Below are positions 33,810 to 44,253 of a DNA stretch of 64,000 nucleotides, in pieces. Location of the stretch: NCBI GenBank assembly GCA_019264575.1, contig JAHUZV010000010.1, positions 1 to 64,000 on the forward strand. Direction: 5' to 3'. Source of the DNA: Vulcanococcus sp. (lineage in GTDB: Bacteria; Cyanobacteriota; Cyanobacteriia; PCC-6307; Cyanobiaceae). How positions within the stretch are numbered: position 1 is the stretch's first letter; every line of letters begins with the position of its first letter. The notes under the pieces are model-generated. The model was not told the origin of the DNA, made no database searches, and was given only the letters and a program-made list of their open reading frames with translations. Position numbers and translations under genes: made by a program.

Positions 33810-36800
33810 TCAGGCCGAGAAGTAACGCGCCTGGCTGTGCAAGGCCACAAGCGCCGTGGTGCTTTGCTCGGGCTCGAGCTGATCGCTCTCATCCATCGAG
33901 AGGCCGATTCGATCGGTGTGCAGCCAGGCGAGTTGCTGGCGGGAATCGGCCACGTTGGGGCAGGCTGGGTAGCCGAAGGAGTAGCGACTTCCGCGGTAGC
34001 GCTGGGCGAGCACATCCCGCAGCGGCATCTCAGCGGGATCGGCGAAGCCCAGCTCGCTGCGGATGCGGGCATGCACCCACTCGGCCAGGGCCTCGGCCAT
34101 CTGCACGCCCAGGCCGTGGAAGTAGAGGTAGTCGCTGTACTGATCGCCCTTGAACAGCTCCTGGGCGAATGCGCTGGCCTTCTCGCCCATGGTCACCGCC
34201 TGCATCGGCAGCACATCGGTGGGCTGGCCGCCGGCGAGGTCTTGATAGAAGTCGGCGATGCAGTAGCGGTTGCCGGAGCGTTGCCGCGGTAGGGCGAAAC
34301 GGCCGAGCTCACGGCTGCGTTGCTCGGGATCGAACACCACCACGCTGTTGCCCTCGCGGCCGCAGGGGAAGTAGCCGTAGGCCACCCGCGGCGTGAGCAG
34401 CTGCTCCTCAAGGCAGCGCGCCATCCACTGCTGCAGCACCGGCTCGGCCTTCTCGGCGAGCATCGCTTCGTAGTCCTCTCGCGATTGGCCCTGGGCTTTG
34501 CGCAGTTGCCACTGGCCGGCAAACAACGCGTTGCGATCGAGGTAGGCAAACACCTGCTCGAGTTGGATGTCGGCCTCGGTGAGCACCCGGCTGCCCCAGA
34601 AGGGAGGTTTGAGCGCCGGTTCGGCGGGCACCGCTTCGGAGCGGTGGTCGTTGGGTTCGGTAGGTGCGGGGGCCGCTTCAATGGCGGCTGCGGCCTCGGG
34701 AGCCGTTCCGGCGGCATCACCGGCCGGTTCAGCCGCAGCCTCGGCCTCTACGGCCGTCTCGAGCCCAAGGCCCTCAGGTGCACCGGCGAGGAAGCCACGC
34801 CCGTTGTCCCACTGGTCGGCATCACGGGCTGCCACGTAGGCATCCATGAAGCGCAGGTCGGCGAAGGCATCGCGGCCGTAGATCACCTGGCCCTGGTACA
34901 CCTCACGGCAGTCCTTATTCACGAAGCGCGGGGTCAGCGCCGCACCGCCGAGGATCACGGGAACGTTGATGCCGGCTTCGTTGAAGGCCGCCAGGTTGTC
35001 CTTCATGAACGCGGTCGACTTCACCAGCAGGCCGCTCATGGCGATGCAATCGGCCTGGTGCTTGTGCTGGGCCTCGATGATCGCCTCGACGGGCTGCTTG
35101 ATGCCGAGGTTGATCACCTCGTAGCCGTTGTTGGTGAGAATGATGTCGACCAGGTTTTTGCCAATGTCGTGAACATCGCCCTTCACGGTGGCGATCAGGA
35201 ACTTGGCTTTGGCGGAGCTCTCGCCTTCCACCTTGTCCATCAGCGGCTCGAGGAAGGCCACGGCCGATTTCATCGTTTCAGCGCTCTGCAGCACAAAGGG
35301 AAGCTGCATCTGGCCGGAGCCGAACAGCTCACCCACCACCTTCATGCCGTCGAGCAGGAAGGTGTTGATGATCTCCAGCGGCTTGTAGCGCTCAAGCGCG
35401 ATCTTGAGCGCGTCTTCCAGGCCGATGCGCTCGCCATCGATGATGTGCTGCTTGAGCCGCTCCTCGATTGGCAGGTCGCTGAGCTGTGGGCCTGAGGCGC
35501 GCGCCTCTTTCGCGCTCACCCCTTCGAACAGCTTGGTGAGTTCGGTGAGTGGGTCGTAGATACACACGCCGTTGTCGAAGCGGCGGTTGTCGTTGATCAG
35601 ATCACGGCACACCTGTTGGTGCTCCTCGCTGATCTTCACCAGCGGCAGGATCTTGGCCGGGCTCACGATCGCCGCATCCATGCCGGCTTCGCAGCAGTCG
35701 TGCAGGAACACCGAATTGAGCACGATCCGCGCCGCCGACGAGAGACCAAAGCTCACGTTGCTCACACCGAGCACCACGTGCACGCCGGGCAGGTTCTGGC
35801 GAATCAGACGGATGGCCTCCACCGTGGCCAGGCCGTTCTCGCGGTCTTCCTCGATGCCGGTGGAGATCGGCAGGGCGAGGGGGTCATAGAAGATCTCGTG
35901 GGCGGGGATGCCGAATTCGAGTGCATCGCGGTAGGCGCGCTGGGCGATCGCGAACTTGCGCGCCGCCGTGCGGGCCATGCCCTCTTCATCGATGGTGCCC
36001 ACCACCACACCGGCGCCATAAGCGCGGGCGAGCTCCAGCACCTTGAAGAAGCGTTCGTCGCCGTCTTCGTAGTTGGTGGAGTTGAGGATGCACTTGCCGC
36101 CGGCCATCTTCAGGCCGGCCTCCATCTTCTGCCACTCGGTGGAATCGAGCATCAGCGGCAGGTTCACGTTGGTGACCAGCCGGCTCACCAGCTCGCGCAT
36201 ATCGCGCTCGCCATCGCGCCCCACGTAGTCGACGTTCACGTCGAGCACGTGGGCGTTTTCCTTCACCTGGCCGCGGGCCACGGCCACCAGGCCATCCCAG
36301 TCTTCTTCGGCCAGGAGATCGCGCACCTTCTTGGAGCCGCTGGCATTGAGCCGCTCGCCAATGATCAGGAAAGAGTTGTCCTGTAGGTAAGGCGTGGTGC
36401 CGTAGAGGGAGGCGGCCGCCGGCTCGTAGGTCAGTGCTGGGCGCGGATCTTCGGCGCTCTGGCGCAACTCCGGTGTGCGCACCTGGCGCTGGGCCGGCTT
36501 GAGCTCGGCTGCCAGTTCGGCCAGGGCACCGATATGGGCGGGGGTGGTGCCGCAGCAGCCACCGATCACCTGTACGCCGAGGTCTTCCACGAAGTGCATC
36601 AGCTGCATCTTCATCTCCACCGGCGTGAGCCGGTAGTGGGCCACACCGCCGATGTTTTCGGGCAAGCCGGCGTTGGGGATGCAGCTCACCACAAAGGGGC
36701 TGTGCTCGCTCAGATAGCGCACGTGCTCCTTCATCTGCTCCGGGCCCGTGGCGCAGTTGAGCCCGAGCACATCGATCGGGAACGGCTCCAGGATCGCCAC

Positions 36801-37451
36801 CACCGCGGCGATGTCGGAGCCCACCAGCATCGTGCCGGTGGTTTCCATCGTCACGCTCACCATCAAGGGCCGGCGCTGACCGGTTTTGGCGAAGGCCTGC
36901 TCGATCCCCTGCAGGGCTGCCTTGATCTGCAGCACGTCCTGGCAGGTTTCGACGATGAACAGATCCACATCGCCGGCAATCAGGCCCTCAGCCTGCTCGG
37001 CGAAGGCATCGCGCAGTTCATCGAAGCCGATGTGTCCCAGGGTGGGCAGTTTGGTGGTGGGGCCCATGGAGCCCGCCACGAAACGCGGTTTCTCTGGCGT
37101 GCTGTAGGCATCCGCCATTTCGCGGGCTAGCTCGGCCGCGCGCTTGTTGATGGCGAAGGCCTGATCCTGCAGGTCGTATTCCACGAGCACGGTGGAGGCC
37201 GCACCGAAGGTGTCGGTCTCGATCACATCGCAGCCCACCTCGAGGAACTGCCGGTGCACCGCCTGCACGGCGTCGGGGCGGGTAAACACCAGGTTCTCGT
37301 TGCAGCCCTCCAGGGCGGCACCGCCGAAGTCCTCGGCGGTGAGATCCATCTGTTGCAGCGAAGTGCCCGTCGCGCCGTCAAACACCAGCACCGGGTGCTC
37401 CGGGCTGTGCAAACGCTCGAGGAAACCGATCCGTTGGGTGGCCAGCATCAA
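33810..37451 (-). CDS. metH: Cobalamin-dependent methionine synthase
   Basis: 1213 residues with all domains of MetH. Homocysteine domain (1-320) with its zinc ligands ([10 protein letters not shown] and [14 protein letters not shown]). Pterin domain (335-600; [35 protein letters not shown]). B12 cap and B12-binding domain with [16 protein letters not shown], whose His coordinates cobalt. C-terminal AdoMet reactivation domain (EVRFADPAEM-like; [18 protein letters not shown]). A long Ala/Glu/Pro-rich linker (about residues 905-960) separates the last two domains. It makes methionine from homocysteine and methyl-tetrahydrofolate. It overlaps ilvE by 4 bases (ATGA). Confidence 0.97.
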   Translation of the reverse strand: MMLATQRIGFLERLHSPEHPVLVFDGATGTSLQQMDLTAEDFGGAALEGCNENLVFTRPDAVQAVHRQFLEVGCDVIETDTFGAASTVLVEYDLQDQAFAINKRAAELAREMADAYSTPEKPRFVAGSMGPTTKLPTLGHIGFDELRDAFAEQAEGLIAGDVDLFIVETCQDVLQIKAALQGIEQAFAKTGQRRPLMVSVTMETTGTMLVGSDIAAVVAILEPFPIDVLGLNCATGPEQMKEHVRYLSEHSPFVVSCIPNAGLPENIGGVAHYRLTPVEMKMQLMHFVEDLGVQVIGGCCGTTPAHIGALAELAAELKPAQRQVRTPELRQSAEDPRPALTYEPAAASLYGTTPYLQDNSFLIIGERLNASGSKKVRDLLAEEDWDGLVAVARGQVKENAHVLDVNVDYVGRDGERDMRELVSRLVTNVNLPLMLDSTEWQKMEAGLKMAGGKCILNSTNYEDGDERFFKVLELARAYGAGVVVGTIDEEGMARTAARKFAIAQRAYRDALEFGIPAHEIFYDPLALPISTGIEEDRENGLATVEAIRLIRQNLPGVHVVLGVSNVSFGLSSAARIVLNSVFLHDCCEAGMDAAIVSPAKILPLVKISEEHQQVCRDLINDNRRFDNGVCIYDPLTELTKLFEGVSAKEARASGPQLSDLPIEERLKQHIIDGERIGLEDALKIALERYKPLEIINTFLLDGMKVVGELFGSGQMQLPFVLQSAETMKSAVAFLEPLMDKVEGESSAKAKFLIATVKGDVHDIGKNLVDIILTNNGYEVINLGIKQPVEAIIEAQHKHQADCIAMSGLLVKSTAFMKDNLAAFNEAGINVPVILGGAALTPRFVNKDCREVYQGQVIYGRDAFADLRFMDAYVAARDADQWDNGRGFLAGAPEGLGLETAVEAEAAAEPAGDAAGTAPEAAAAIEAAPAPTEPNDHRSEAVPAEPALKPPFWGSRVLTEADIQLEQVFAYLDRNALFAGQWQLRKAQGQSREDYEAMLAEKAEPVLQQWMARCLEEQLLTPRVAYGYFPCGREGNSVVVFDPEQRSRELGRFALPRQRSGNRYCIADFYQDLAGGQPTDVLPMQAVTMGEKASAFAQELFKGDQYSDYLYFHGLGVQMAEALAEWVHARIRSELGFADPAEMPLRDVLAQRYRGSRYSFGYPACPNVADSRQQLAWLHTDRIGLSMDESDQLEPEQSTTALVALHSQARYFSA

Positions 37452-38365
37452 CCGTTCAGACGCACACGGGTGACCCAGTGATCAAAGGCCGGATCGCGGC
37501 CTTCAGTGATCGCGGTGAGGCGATCGCGGATGGCATCCATCACCGGACGGCTTGCACTCAGGTCGGTGTTCTCCACGCGGCGCACCGGTGTGACCTTGGC
37601 GGCCGTGCCGCTGAGGAACACCTCATCAGCAATGAACAGCTCGCTCTTGTCCACCGGGCGCTCCAGGGTGGGAATGTCCATGGTCTTAGCGAGTTCGAGC
37701 ACGCTGGCGCGGGTGATGCCCTCGAGGATGTCCTGATCCACGCCAGGGGTGATCAGCACGCCATCGCGCACGATGAACAGGTTCATGCCGCTGGCCTCGC
37801 TCACCTTGCCGCGACTGTTGAGCAGCAGGGCTTCATCGAAGCCGCTCTTCACGGCTTCAGTTTTGGCCAGGGAGCTGGTGATGTAGGCGCCGCTGATCTT
37901 GCCGCGCAGGGGCAGGGAGCGATCTTCCTGGCGGGTCCAGGAGCTGATGCGGCAGCTCACGCCCTCCGGTGAGAGGTAGTCACCCAGCTCGAGGCCATAG
38001 ATCAGGAAATCGGTCTCGATGTTGTGCAGACGCGGCGCAATACCCAGATCGCTGGTGTAAACGAAAGGCCGCAGATACACCGGGCAGGTGGGCTTGTTCG
38101 CCTGCAGGAATTGATGGATGGCGCTGTGAATCGTGTCTTCGCTCAGCTCGGTGAGCAGCAGCCGGGCGCTCTGGCTCAGCCGGCGAGCATGGCGATCGGC
38201 CCGGAACAGCAGGATCTCGTTGGAATCAGCCGGGTTGGGCAGCGCCCGCATGCCGCCAAACGCACCGGTGCCGTAGTGCAAGGCGTGGGTTGCCACCGAC
38301 AGCGTGGCTTCAGCAAAGGGAACGCACTTGCCACCGAACCAGGCGTAGGGCAGAAACTGATGCAT
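37448..38365 (-). CDS. ilvE: Branched-chain amino acid aminotransferase
   Basis: 305 residues, a fold-type IV PLP enzyme. Seen are [14 protein letters not shown] near the N-terminus, the region [19 protein letters not shown] with the probable PLP-binding Lys, and the signature [20 protein letters not shown] then [15 protein letters not shown]. It makes the last step of Leu, Ile and Val synthesis. Coupled by ATGA overlap to metH downstream; divergent from cobN with 93 bases between. Confidence 0.94.
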   Translation of the reverse strand: MHQFLPYAWFGGKCVPFAEATLSVATHALHYGTGAFGGMRALPNPADSNEILLFRADRHARRLSQSARLLLTELSEDTIHSAIHQFLQANKPTCPVYLRPFVYTSDLGIAPRLHNIETDFLIYGLELGDYLSPEGVSCRISSWTRQEDRSLPLRGKISGAYITSSLAKTEAVKSGFDEALLLNSRGKVSEASGMNLFIVRDGVLITPGVDQDILEGITRASVLELAKTMDIPTLERPVDKSELFIADEVFLSGTAAKVTPVRRVENTDLSASRPVMDAIRDRLTAITEGRDPAFDHWVTRVRLNG

Positions 38366-38458
38366 GGGGTCGGTGGGGCGTGGCGGCCACAGCTGAATGT
38401 GATCTTCTCATCGGCGGGGTCCTGCCTGTGAGTTGCCAGCTGCCGACAAGATGGTGGG

Positions 38459-41400
38459 ATGCATCGCCTCGCCGCCGTTCCGGGCAGCAGCAGCCCTGCC
38501 GATGGGGTGCTGTTCATCGAACAACCAGCCGCAACGGCGGTGCTGCTCACCAGCGCCGACACCGACCTCACCGCCCTGGCGGCTGAACTCGATCGCAAAC
38601 CCGAGCTGCTTGGCCCCAACCGCAGCATCCGGGCCCTGAACTTGGCGGCGCTGCAGTACCCTGCGGTGCTCGATCACTACATCCGCACCAGCCTCCAGCA
38701 CACCGAACTGGTGGTTGTGCGTTTGCTGGGGGGGCGCGGACACTGGAGCTACGGCCTTGAGCAGCTGCGGCAGTGGGCGCAGGCGAAGCAAAGGCGCCAC
38801 CTCATGGTTTTGGCCGGCACGGCTGAGGAAGACGACAACATGGTGGAGCTGGGCACGGTGGCAGCTCCGTTGGCCCTGGCCTGCAGTCGCTGTCTGCGTG
38901 AAGGCGGGCCCGCCAACTGGCGGGCTGTGTTCACCAGCCTGCGGGCATTGCTGGATGGCACCGAGCCGCCCACACCAGAAGTGCAGGCTCTGGCCGATCC
39001 TCAGCCCCACGACTGGCGCGCCGAGCCCGGTCCCCGCGTGGGGGTGGTGCTGTACCGGGCTTTGCTCCAGGCGGGGGATCTTGGCTTGGCGGAGAGCCTG
39101 CTGCAAGCCCTGCGCGCCGCTGGTCTGGCGCCACGGGCCCTGTGGCTGAGCAGCTTGCGGGATCCGGCGGTGCAGAAGGGCGTGGCCGATCTACTGCAAC
39201 GGGAGCAGGTGCAAGCGGTGCTCTGCACTACCTCCTTCGCCTCAGTGCAGATGAGTGAGGCGGGCCTGGGTGCTCCCCTCTGGGATCAGCTGGCGGTGCC
39301 GGTGCTGCAGCTGCTCTGCAGCACCCAGAGCGAAGCCAGCTGGCTGGAGAGCTCCGTGGGATTAGCGCCCTTGGATCTCACCCTCCAGATCGCCCTGCCG
39401 GAACTCGATGGCCGCATCACCACGCGGGTTGGTGCCTTCAAAGAGATGGACGTGTCTGATCCGCGCCTCTCCACGGCGCTTCAGCGCTACCAGCCCCAAC
39501 CGGAGCGGCTCGCCTGGGTGGCTGAGCTGCTGAGGCGGTGGTGCGAGCTGCGCAGCACCCCCGCGGCCGAACGCCGCCTGGCGCTGGTGCTGGCCAATTA
39601 CCCCACCCGCAACGCTCGCTTAGCCAATGGCGTGGGGCTCGATACACCAGCCAGCGCCGCCGCCATGCTGCATTGGCTAGCTGAGGCCGGCTACGCGCTC
39701 GGCTCGCAGGAGCTGCCGGCCGATGGCGATGAACTGATTCAGCTGCTACTCGCCGGCCGCAGCAATGACCCCGAGAGCCTGCACCGGCCCGCCCTGGCTC
39801 ATCTGCCGCTGGCGAGCTACGAAGCCTGGTACGGCCAGCTTCCGCTGGAGGGGCGCCAGAAGCTCGACCAGCGCTGGGGCAGCCCGCAGCAGGATCCGCT
39901 GCTGGAAGCGCAGGGGTTTCCGATCCAAGCGCTGCGCTTCGGGAACGTGACGCTGCTGATCCAGCCGGAACGCGGTTATGACCGCGACCCGAGCCTGAGT
40001 TATCACTGCCCGGATTTACCGCCACCGCACCACTACCTGGCCCAATACCTCTGGCTGCGCCAGGAGGCTGGTGTGCAGCTGATCTGCCATGTGGGCAAGC
40101 ACGGCAACCTCGAATGGCTGCCGGGCAAAGGCTTGGGGCTCTCCAGCAGCTGCTACCCCGAATGGGCTGTGGGGCCCATGCCCCACATCTATCCCTTCAT
40201 CGTTAACGACCCCGGTGAGGGCTCGCAGGCAAAACGCCGCGCCCAGGCCGTGATCCTCGATCACCTCACGCCACCGCTGGGCCGCGCCGGACTGCACGGT
40301 GATTTGCGGGATCTTGAGGCCCTGATCGACGAGTACTGGGAAGCCGTTCAACTCGGCAGTGCTCGTAGTGATCAACTGCGCCAGAGCGTGTTGGAGCGCT
40401 TGGCGGCGTTGGAGCTACCGGATCTGCTCAGCGGGAACGCCAATGGCGATCCCCTCGATGCCGCCGATGGCTATCTGTGCGAACTGAAGGAAGCCCAGGT
40501 GCGCACCGGCTTGCACCGCTTCGGCAGCCTGCCGGAGGGTTCAGCCCTGGCCGAACTGCTCACGTGCCTGGCCCGGCCACCGCAGCAGCAAGGGCTCGGC
40601 CTGACGCAAGCCCTAGCGCGTGATCTCGAGCTGGAGCTGGATCCCTGGAGTGATCCCGAGGAGCAAGCACTAAGCGCCGCGGATCAACAGCGTTTGCTGG
40701 AACTGGGCGCCGAGCAGCCCCGGCTGGTGGGGGACGCGGTGGCTTGGATCGAGGCCACAGCTGAGCAGCACTGCCAGGCCTTGCTCGACAACCCGGGAGC
40801 CGTACCAGCCGCGGGGGAGCACACCAAAGCGGTGCTGCAACGGCTGGCCTCGGGGCTGGTGCCCAACCTGCTGCAGTGCGGCACAGCCGAACGCCAGGCG
40901 TTTCTCACCGCAGTGGCCGGTGGACGGATCGCCGCCGGGCCGTCGGGTGCGCCAACGCGCGGACGGCCCGATCTGCTGCCCACCGGCCGCAACTTCTACA
41001 GCGTGGATTTACGGGCTCTACCTACGGAGGCGGCCTGGGATCTGGGGCGGCGCAGCGCCGAACTGCTGCTGGAGCAGCACTGGATGGAGGAAGGCGAACC
41101 GCTGCAACAGCTGGCCCTCTCGGTATGGGGCACCAGCACCATGCGCAATGGCGGCGAAGACATCGCCCAGGCCCTGGCGCTGCTGGGGGTGCGGCCGATT
41201 TGGGATGGCCCCAGCCGGCGACTTGTCGACCTGGAACTGATCCCTGTGCGGGAGCTGGGCCGGCCGCGGGTGGATGTGACCCTGCGCATTTCCGGATTGT
41301 TCCGCGATGCCTTCCCGCAACTGGTGGCCTGGGTGAACCGCGCCACAGCCATGGTGGCGGCGGCGGACGAACCTGATGCCGACAATCCCCTCGCGTCAGC

Positions 41401-42166
41401 GGCACGGCGTGATGGCCATGCCTGGCGGGTGTACGGCTCGGCGCCGGGCGCCTACGGAGCGGGGCTGCAGGGGTTGATCGACAGCGGCGAATGGGAGGAA
41501 CGGGCAGATCTGGCGGCGGCTTATCTGAACTGGAGCAGTTGGCGCTACGAGGGCCTCGGCGGCAGCGATGGCTCAGGCGGCCGGCTGGAGGTGCACGCCG
41601 ATCGGGAAGGGTTGGAAGCGCGTCTGCGCGAAGTGCAGGTGGTGCTGCACAACCAGGACAACCGCGAACACGACGTCTTCGATTCCGACGACTACTACCA
41701 GTTCCAGGGGGGTCTGGCGGCGGCCGTGGAGGCGGTGTCCGGCCGGGCACCGCAGCTGTGGTTTGGCGACCACTCCCGCCAGCAACGCCCGCGCGTGCAT
41801 CGGCTTGAGCGTGAGTTCGACAAGGTGTTGCGCTCGCGCGTGCTCAACCCACGCTGGATCGAGGGGATGCAGCAACACGGCTACAAGGGCGGCTTCGAGA
41901 TGGCGGCCAGCCTCGACTACCTCTTCGCCTACGACGCCAGCACCGGCCGCGTGCCCGACTGGAGCTACGGCGCCATCACCGAGCAGTGGCTGGGTGATGA
42001 GCAGGTGCTGGAGTTTCTGCGCCGCGCCAACCCCTGGGCCCTACGCGACATGGCCGAACGATTGCTGGAAGCCCACAACCGCGGCCTCTGGAGCGGCGCA
42101 CAAAAAAACCAGCTGGAGCAGTTGCGCCAGCTGGTGCTTGAAGCAGAACAACTTGTGGAGGGGTAA
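38459..42166 (+). CDS. cobN: Cobaltochelatase subunit CobN
   Basis: 1235 residues, family length. CobN/Mg-chelatase H-type signatures: LICHVGKHGNLEWLPGKGLG, MPHIYPFIVNDPGEGSQAKR, RPDLLPTGRNFYSVDLRALP and YGSAPGAYGAGLQGLID, then WFGDHSRQQRPRVHRLEREF. It is the large subunit that inserts cobalt into hydrogenobyrinate diamide during B12 synthesis. No CobS or CobT is in the window. In cyanobacteria ChlI/ChlD are thought to stand in for them, which is inference here. Divergent from the ilvE-metH pair. Confidence 0.95.
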   Translation: MHRLAAVPGSSSPADGVLFIEQPAATAVLLTSADTDLTALAAELDRKPELLGPNRSIRALNLAALQYPAVLDHYIRTSLQHTELVVVRLLGGRGHWSYGLEQLRQWAQAKQRRHLMVLAGTAEEDDNMVELGTVAAPLALACSRCLREGGPANWRAVFTSLRALLDGTEPPTPEVQALADPQPHDWRAEPGPRVGVVLYRALLQAGDLGLAESLLQALRAAGLAPRALWLSSLRDPAVQKGVADLLQREQVQAVLCTTSFASVQMSEAGLGAPLWDQLAVPVLQLLCSTQSEASWLESSVGLAPLDLTLQIALPELDGRITTRVGAFKEMDVSDPRLSTALQRYQPQPERLAWVAELLRRWCELRSTPAAERRLALVLANYPTRNARLANGVGLDTPASAAAMLHWLAEAGYALGSQELPADGDELIQLLLAGRSNDPESLHRPALAHLPLASYEAWYGQLPLEGRQKLDQRWGSPQQDPLLEAQGFPIQALRFGNVTLLIQPERGYDRDPSLSYHCPDLPPPHHYLAQYLWLRQEAGVQLICHVGKHGNLEWLPGKGLGLSSSCYPEWAVGPMPHIYPFIVNDPGEGSQAKRRAQAVILDHLTPPLGRAGLHGDLRDLEALIDEYWEAVQLGSARSDQLRQSVLERLAALELPDLLSGNANGDPLDAADGYLCELKEAQVRTGLHRFGSLPEGSALAELLTCLARPPQQQGLGLTQALARDLELELDPWSDPEEQALSAADQQRLLELGAEQPRLVGDAVAWIEATAEQHCQALLDNPGAVPAAGEHTKAVLQRLASGLVPNLLQCGTAERQAFLTAVAGGRIAAGPSGAPTRGRPDLLPTGRNFYSVDLRALPTEAAWDLGRRSAELLLEQHWMEEGEPLQQLALSVWGTSTMRNGGEDIAQALALLGVRPIWDGPSRRLVDLELIPVRELGRPRVDVTLRISGLFRDAFPQLVAWVNRATAMVAAADEPDADNPLASAARRDGHAWRVYGSAPGAYGAGLQGLIDSGEWEERADLAAAYLNWSSWRYEGLGGSDGSGGRLEVHADREGLEARLREVQVVLHNQDNREHDVFDSDDYYQFQGGLAAAVEAVSGRAPQLWFGDHSRQQRPRVHRLEREFDKVLRSRVLNPRWIEGMQQHGYKGGFEMAASLDYLFAYDASTGRVPDWSYGAITEQWLGDEQVLEFLRRANPWALRDMAERLLEAHNRGLWSGAQKNQLEQLRQLVLEAEQLVEG

Positions 42167-42180
42167 ACCCCCTTAGGTGA

Positions 42181-42699
42181 TCAGAGATCTTTCACCCAAC
42201 CCTTGAAGGCACCGATGTCGCCGGGCTTGCTGGTGGGCTGCTGGGTGGTGATCTGAGGCTGCGCTTCGGTGGGTGTCTGCAGCTTGGCGTTGGCCTGGCC
42301 AGGGGTGTTCACGCCCACGGCAGAACCCTTCATGCGCTGATCGAGCTCGGCCTTGCTCATCTGCTCGGCGAAGGTCTTCTTCACCGGCTTGGGGATACCG
42401 CCGGTGAGGTTGATCTCTTCCTGCTTCTCTTCAACACCACCGAGGCCGGGGGTGGCTTTCTCGCGGCGCATTTCCATCGAGGCCACTTCCTCCACCAGCT
42501 CCTTATCGCCAGGGCTGCTGGCCGTACCGGGGAAGGTGTGGCGGATGGTGTTCGAGCGACGCATGAACTCCACGTTGCCCATGCTGCTGGAAGCATCGGC
42601 ATCCAGGAAGAAGGCTTCCTCTTGCTTCTTGGCGGGCTTCGCTGCGCCGGTGACGCTCACCGGCTTGTTGCCACCGAGCAGACGATCAAACAGGCCCAT
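42181..42699 (-). CDS. Conserved hypothetical protein, low-complexity C-terminus
   Basis: 172 residues. The N-terminus (MGLFDRLLGGNKPVSV) and the segment SMGNVEFMRRSNTIRHTFPG look conserved; the rest is polar, Lys/Glu/Pro/Gln-rich and probably disordered (PTEAQPQITTQQPTSKP), ending in GAFKGWVKDL. No signal peptide or membrane helix. I do not recognise a function. It converges on cobN, 14 bases from its end. Confidence 0.65.
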   Translation of the reverse strand: MGLFDRLLGGNKPVSVTGAAKPAKKQEEAFFLDADASSSMGNVEFMRRSNTIRHTFPGTASSPGDKELVEEVASMEMRREKATPGLGGVEEKQEEINLTGGIPKPVKKTFAEQMSKAELDQRMKGSAVGVNTPGQANAKLQTPTEAQPQITTQQPTSKPGDIGAFKGWVKDL

Positions 42700-42726
42700 C
42701 GGCAGGGGATGAATGCTCCGGGAACC

Positions 42727-43377
42727 CTAGCGGCCACAGAGCTCGAGGCCATGGGTATCGGTACCGCAACTTCGCAGAAGTGCGTGATCGTCTAAGAGTC
42801 GTGCAATCGCATCACACACCACTGGCGTCGGTTCCCAGCGGGGCTGCATGGCGTAGTCGTAATAGGCCTCACCGCCATCGAAGCCGAGCGCGGCGGCGGC
42901 GGGGATCAAGCGCTGAAAGCTGAGCCGGTAGCGGCCGGGATGGGCCAGCAACGCCAATCCGCCGGCCGCGTGAATGCGCTCCACCACCGTGGCGGCCTGG
43001 AGCTCGTCGCCGATCGGGGCCTGGCCCTGCCTGTAGGGCTCGAGAGCCTCATGGCCGGGTTCAAAGCCGAGCGCGAGCACATGTACCAGGCAGCTCTCCA
43101 GCAGGCAACTGATCTCCACGCCGCTCCAGAAGGTGGGCACTGGAGATCCCTGGTCGGCCTTGCTGGCGAACCATTGCTGCAGAGGGTCGAAAGCGACGGT
43201 GCTGTGGTGATCGGTCACCGCCAGGTGCTCCAGCCCCAAGGCCAAGGCCTGCTGGCCTAACTGCTCCGGCCGGAGGCTGCCATCGCTGTGGATGGTGTGG
43301 CAGTGGAAGTTGAGCCGGCCTGGGCAGCTGCTTGCCTCCACTTGCTCCAGAACGGCACGCAGTGGATGGCTGGCCAT
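42727..43377 (-). CDS. PHP-domain metal-dependent phosphoesterase
   Basis: 216 residues from the ATG at 43377; longer frames run into hemJ. Motifs of the PHP fold: LNFHCHTIHSDGSLRPEQL (first His cluster), VTDHHSTVAF, FWSGVEISC, LLAHPGRYRL and the C-terminal CGTDTHG. Stand-alone forms of this type act as nucleotide or 3'-phosphoadenosine phosphatases or 5'-3' exonucleases (YciV-like); the substrate here is unknown. It follows hemJ by 4 bases. Confidence 0.88.
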   Translation of the reverse strand: MASHPLRAVLEQVEASSCPGRLNFHCHTIHSDGSLRPEQLGQQALALGLEHLAVTDHHSTVAFDPLQQWFASKADQGSPVPTFWSGVEISCLLESCLVHVLALGFEPGHEALEPYRQGQAPIGDELQAATVVERIHAAGGLALLAHPGRYRLSFQRLIPAAAALGFDGGEAYYDYAMQPRWEPTPVVCDAIARLLDDHALLRSCGTDTHGLELCGR

Positions 43378-43381
43378 GGGC

Positions 43382-43975
43382 TTAAGCGGCTGCGGCCGCT
43401 TCACGTTCAGCCCGCAGACGCCGCCAGCGCGCATAGAACTGAATCGAAGCGGCCATGAACACCACCAACGCCACGATGAACCACGTGGCCGCACCCGTGG
43501 GGAACTGGTTCTTGAACACCACCAGCATCACCACGATCACCAACAGCAAGGTGGGCAGCTCATTGAGCGCGCGCAGCTGCTTGGGGCTCCAACCGCAGCT
43601 GCCGTTCTGCAGCTGGCCCATAAGCCGGTAACAAAACGCGTGGTAGGCCAGCAAAGCCGCCACAAAGGCCAGCTTGGCGTGCATCCACCCCTGGTGCAGC
43701 CAGGCTGGATTGCTCACCAGCAGGCCGATGGCCATGCTCACGGCCACCACCATCCCGGGTGTGGTGATGATGTTGGCCAGGCGCTTTTCCATCAGCGCGT
43801 ACTGGGCCTGAAACGGAGCCCGCAGGGCCGGCTCCAGCTCTTCCGCCTCGCGGTGATAGATGAACAGCCGCACCAGATAGAACAACCCGGCAAACCACAC
43901 CACCACCCCCACGATGTGGAGGGTTTTGAACCAGAGGTAAGCCTCAGGCGGAAGGGCTGCCAGGGGAGCGATCAC
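43382..43975 (-). CDS. hemJ: Protoporphyrinogen IX oxidase HemJ
   Basis: 197 residues with four to five membrane helices. The first carries the essential His in FKTLHIVGVVVWFAGLFYLV; MEKRLANIITTPGMVVAV and WMHAKLAFVAALLAYHAFCY contain further conserved His/Lys; RALNELPTLLLVIVVMLVVF is near the end. HemJ makes protoporphyrin IX, the branch point to haem and chlorophyll; it is the usual form in cyanobacteria. Coupled to the DUF2811 gene in front by a 4-base overlap and followed closely by the PHP gene. Confidence 0.93.
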   Translation of the reverse strand: MIAPLAALPPEAYLWFKTLHIVGVVVWFAGLFYLVRLFIYHREAEELEPALRAPFQAQYALMEKRLANIITTPGMVVAVSMAIGLLVSNPAWLHQGWMHAKLAFVAALLAYHAFCYRLMGQLQNGSCGWSPKQLRALNELPTLLLVIVVMLVVFKNQFPTGAATWFIVALVVFMAASIQFYARWRRLRAEREAAAAA

Positions 43976-44205
43976 AGACCGGTGCCGAACAGGCCATCAA
44001 GGTAAAGCTCGCGCACCTCAGGCCGGGCACCACCCTGCTGCACCAGGAACTGGGCCAAGGCGGTCTGCAACAGACGGGCCGGATCGAGCCCAGGGCGCTG
44101 CGCCACGTAGCCCTCCACAGCCCGGGCCAGATCCACCGGCAGCTCCACGTCGAGAGCATGCACCTCAACCGCTTGAGCACTAGTGGTGGTGGCGCCTTGG
44201 CTCAT
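43972..44205 (-). CDS. DUF2811-like small protein
   Basis: 77 residues from the ATG at 44205 (MSQGATTTSAQAVEVHALDV); a longer start at 44229 is possible. The pattern VELPVDLARAVEGYVAQRPG, then ALAQFLVQQGG and VRELYLDGLFG, fits the small cyanobacterial DUF2811 family, which recalls ribbon-helix-helix proteins. The function is unknown. Its stop overlaps the hemJ start (ATGA), so a role near haem synthesis is possible but unproven. Confidence 0.7.
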   Translation of the reverse strand: MSQGATTTSAQAVEVHALDVELPVDLARAVEGYVAQRPGLDPARLLQTALAQFLVQQGGARPEVRELYLDGLFGTGL

Positions 44206-44253
44206 GAACCCAGATCTGGTGGATGCCAAGGATCCGCTGCGCCGCTGCGCCTG

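Noticed and set aside
34320..36386. Long plus-strand frames of 391 and 256 codons
   Set aside because: Both are antisense to metH, which has full domain support. The His/Leu/Val-rich shadow sequence has no recognisable motifs.
38366..38458. Possible cobalamin riboswitch in front of cobN
   Set aside because: The 93-base gap is too short, and I could not find the conserved B12-box sequence. The same holds for metH, which overlaps ilvE.
42160..42171. GGGG-TAAA-CCCC hairpin at the end of cobN
   Set aside because: Only four base pairs and no T run; too weak to call a terminator.
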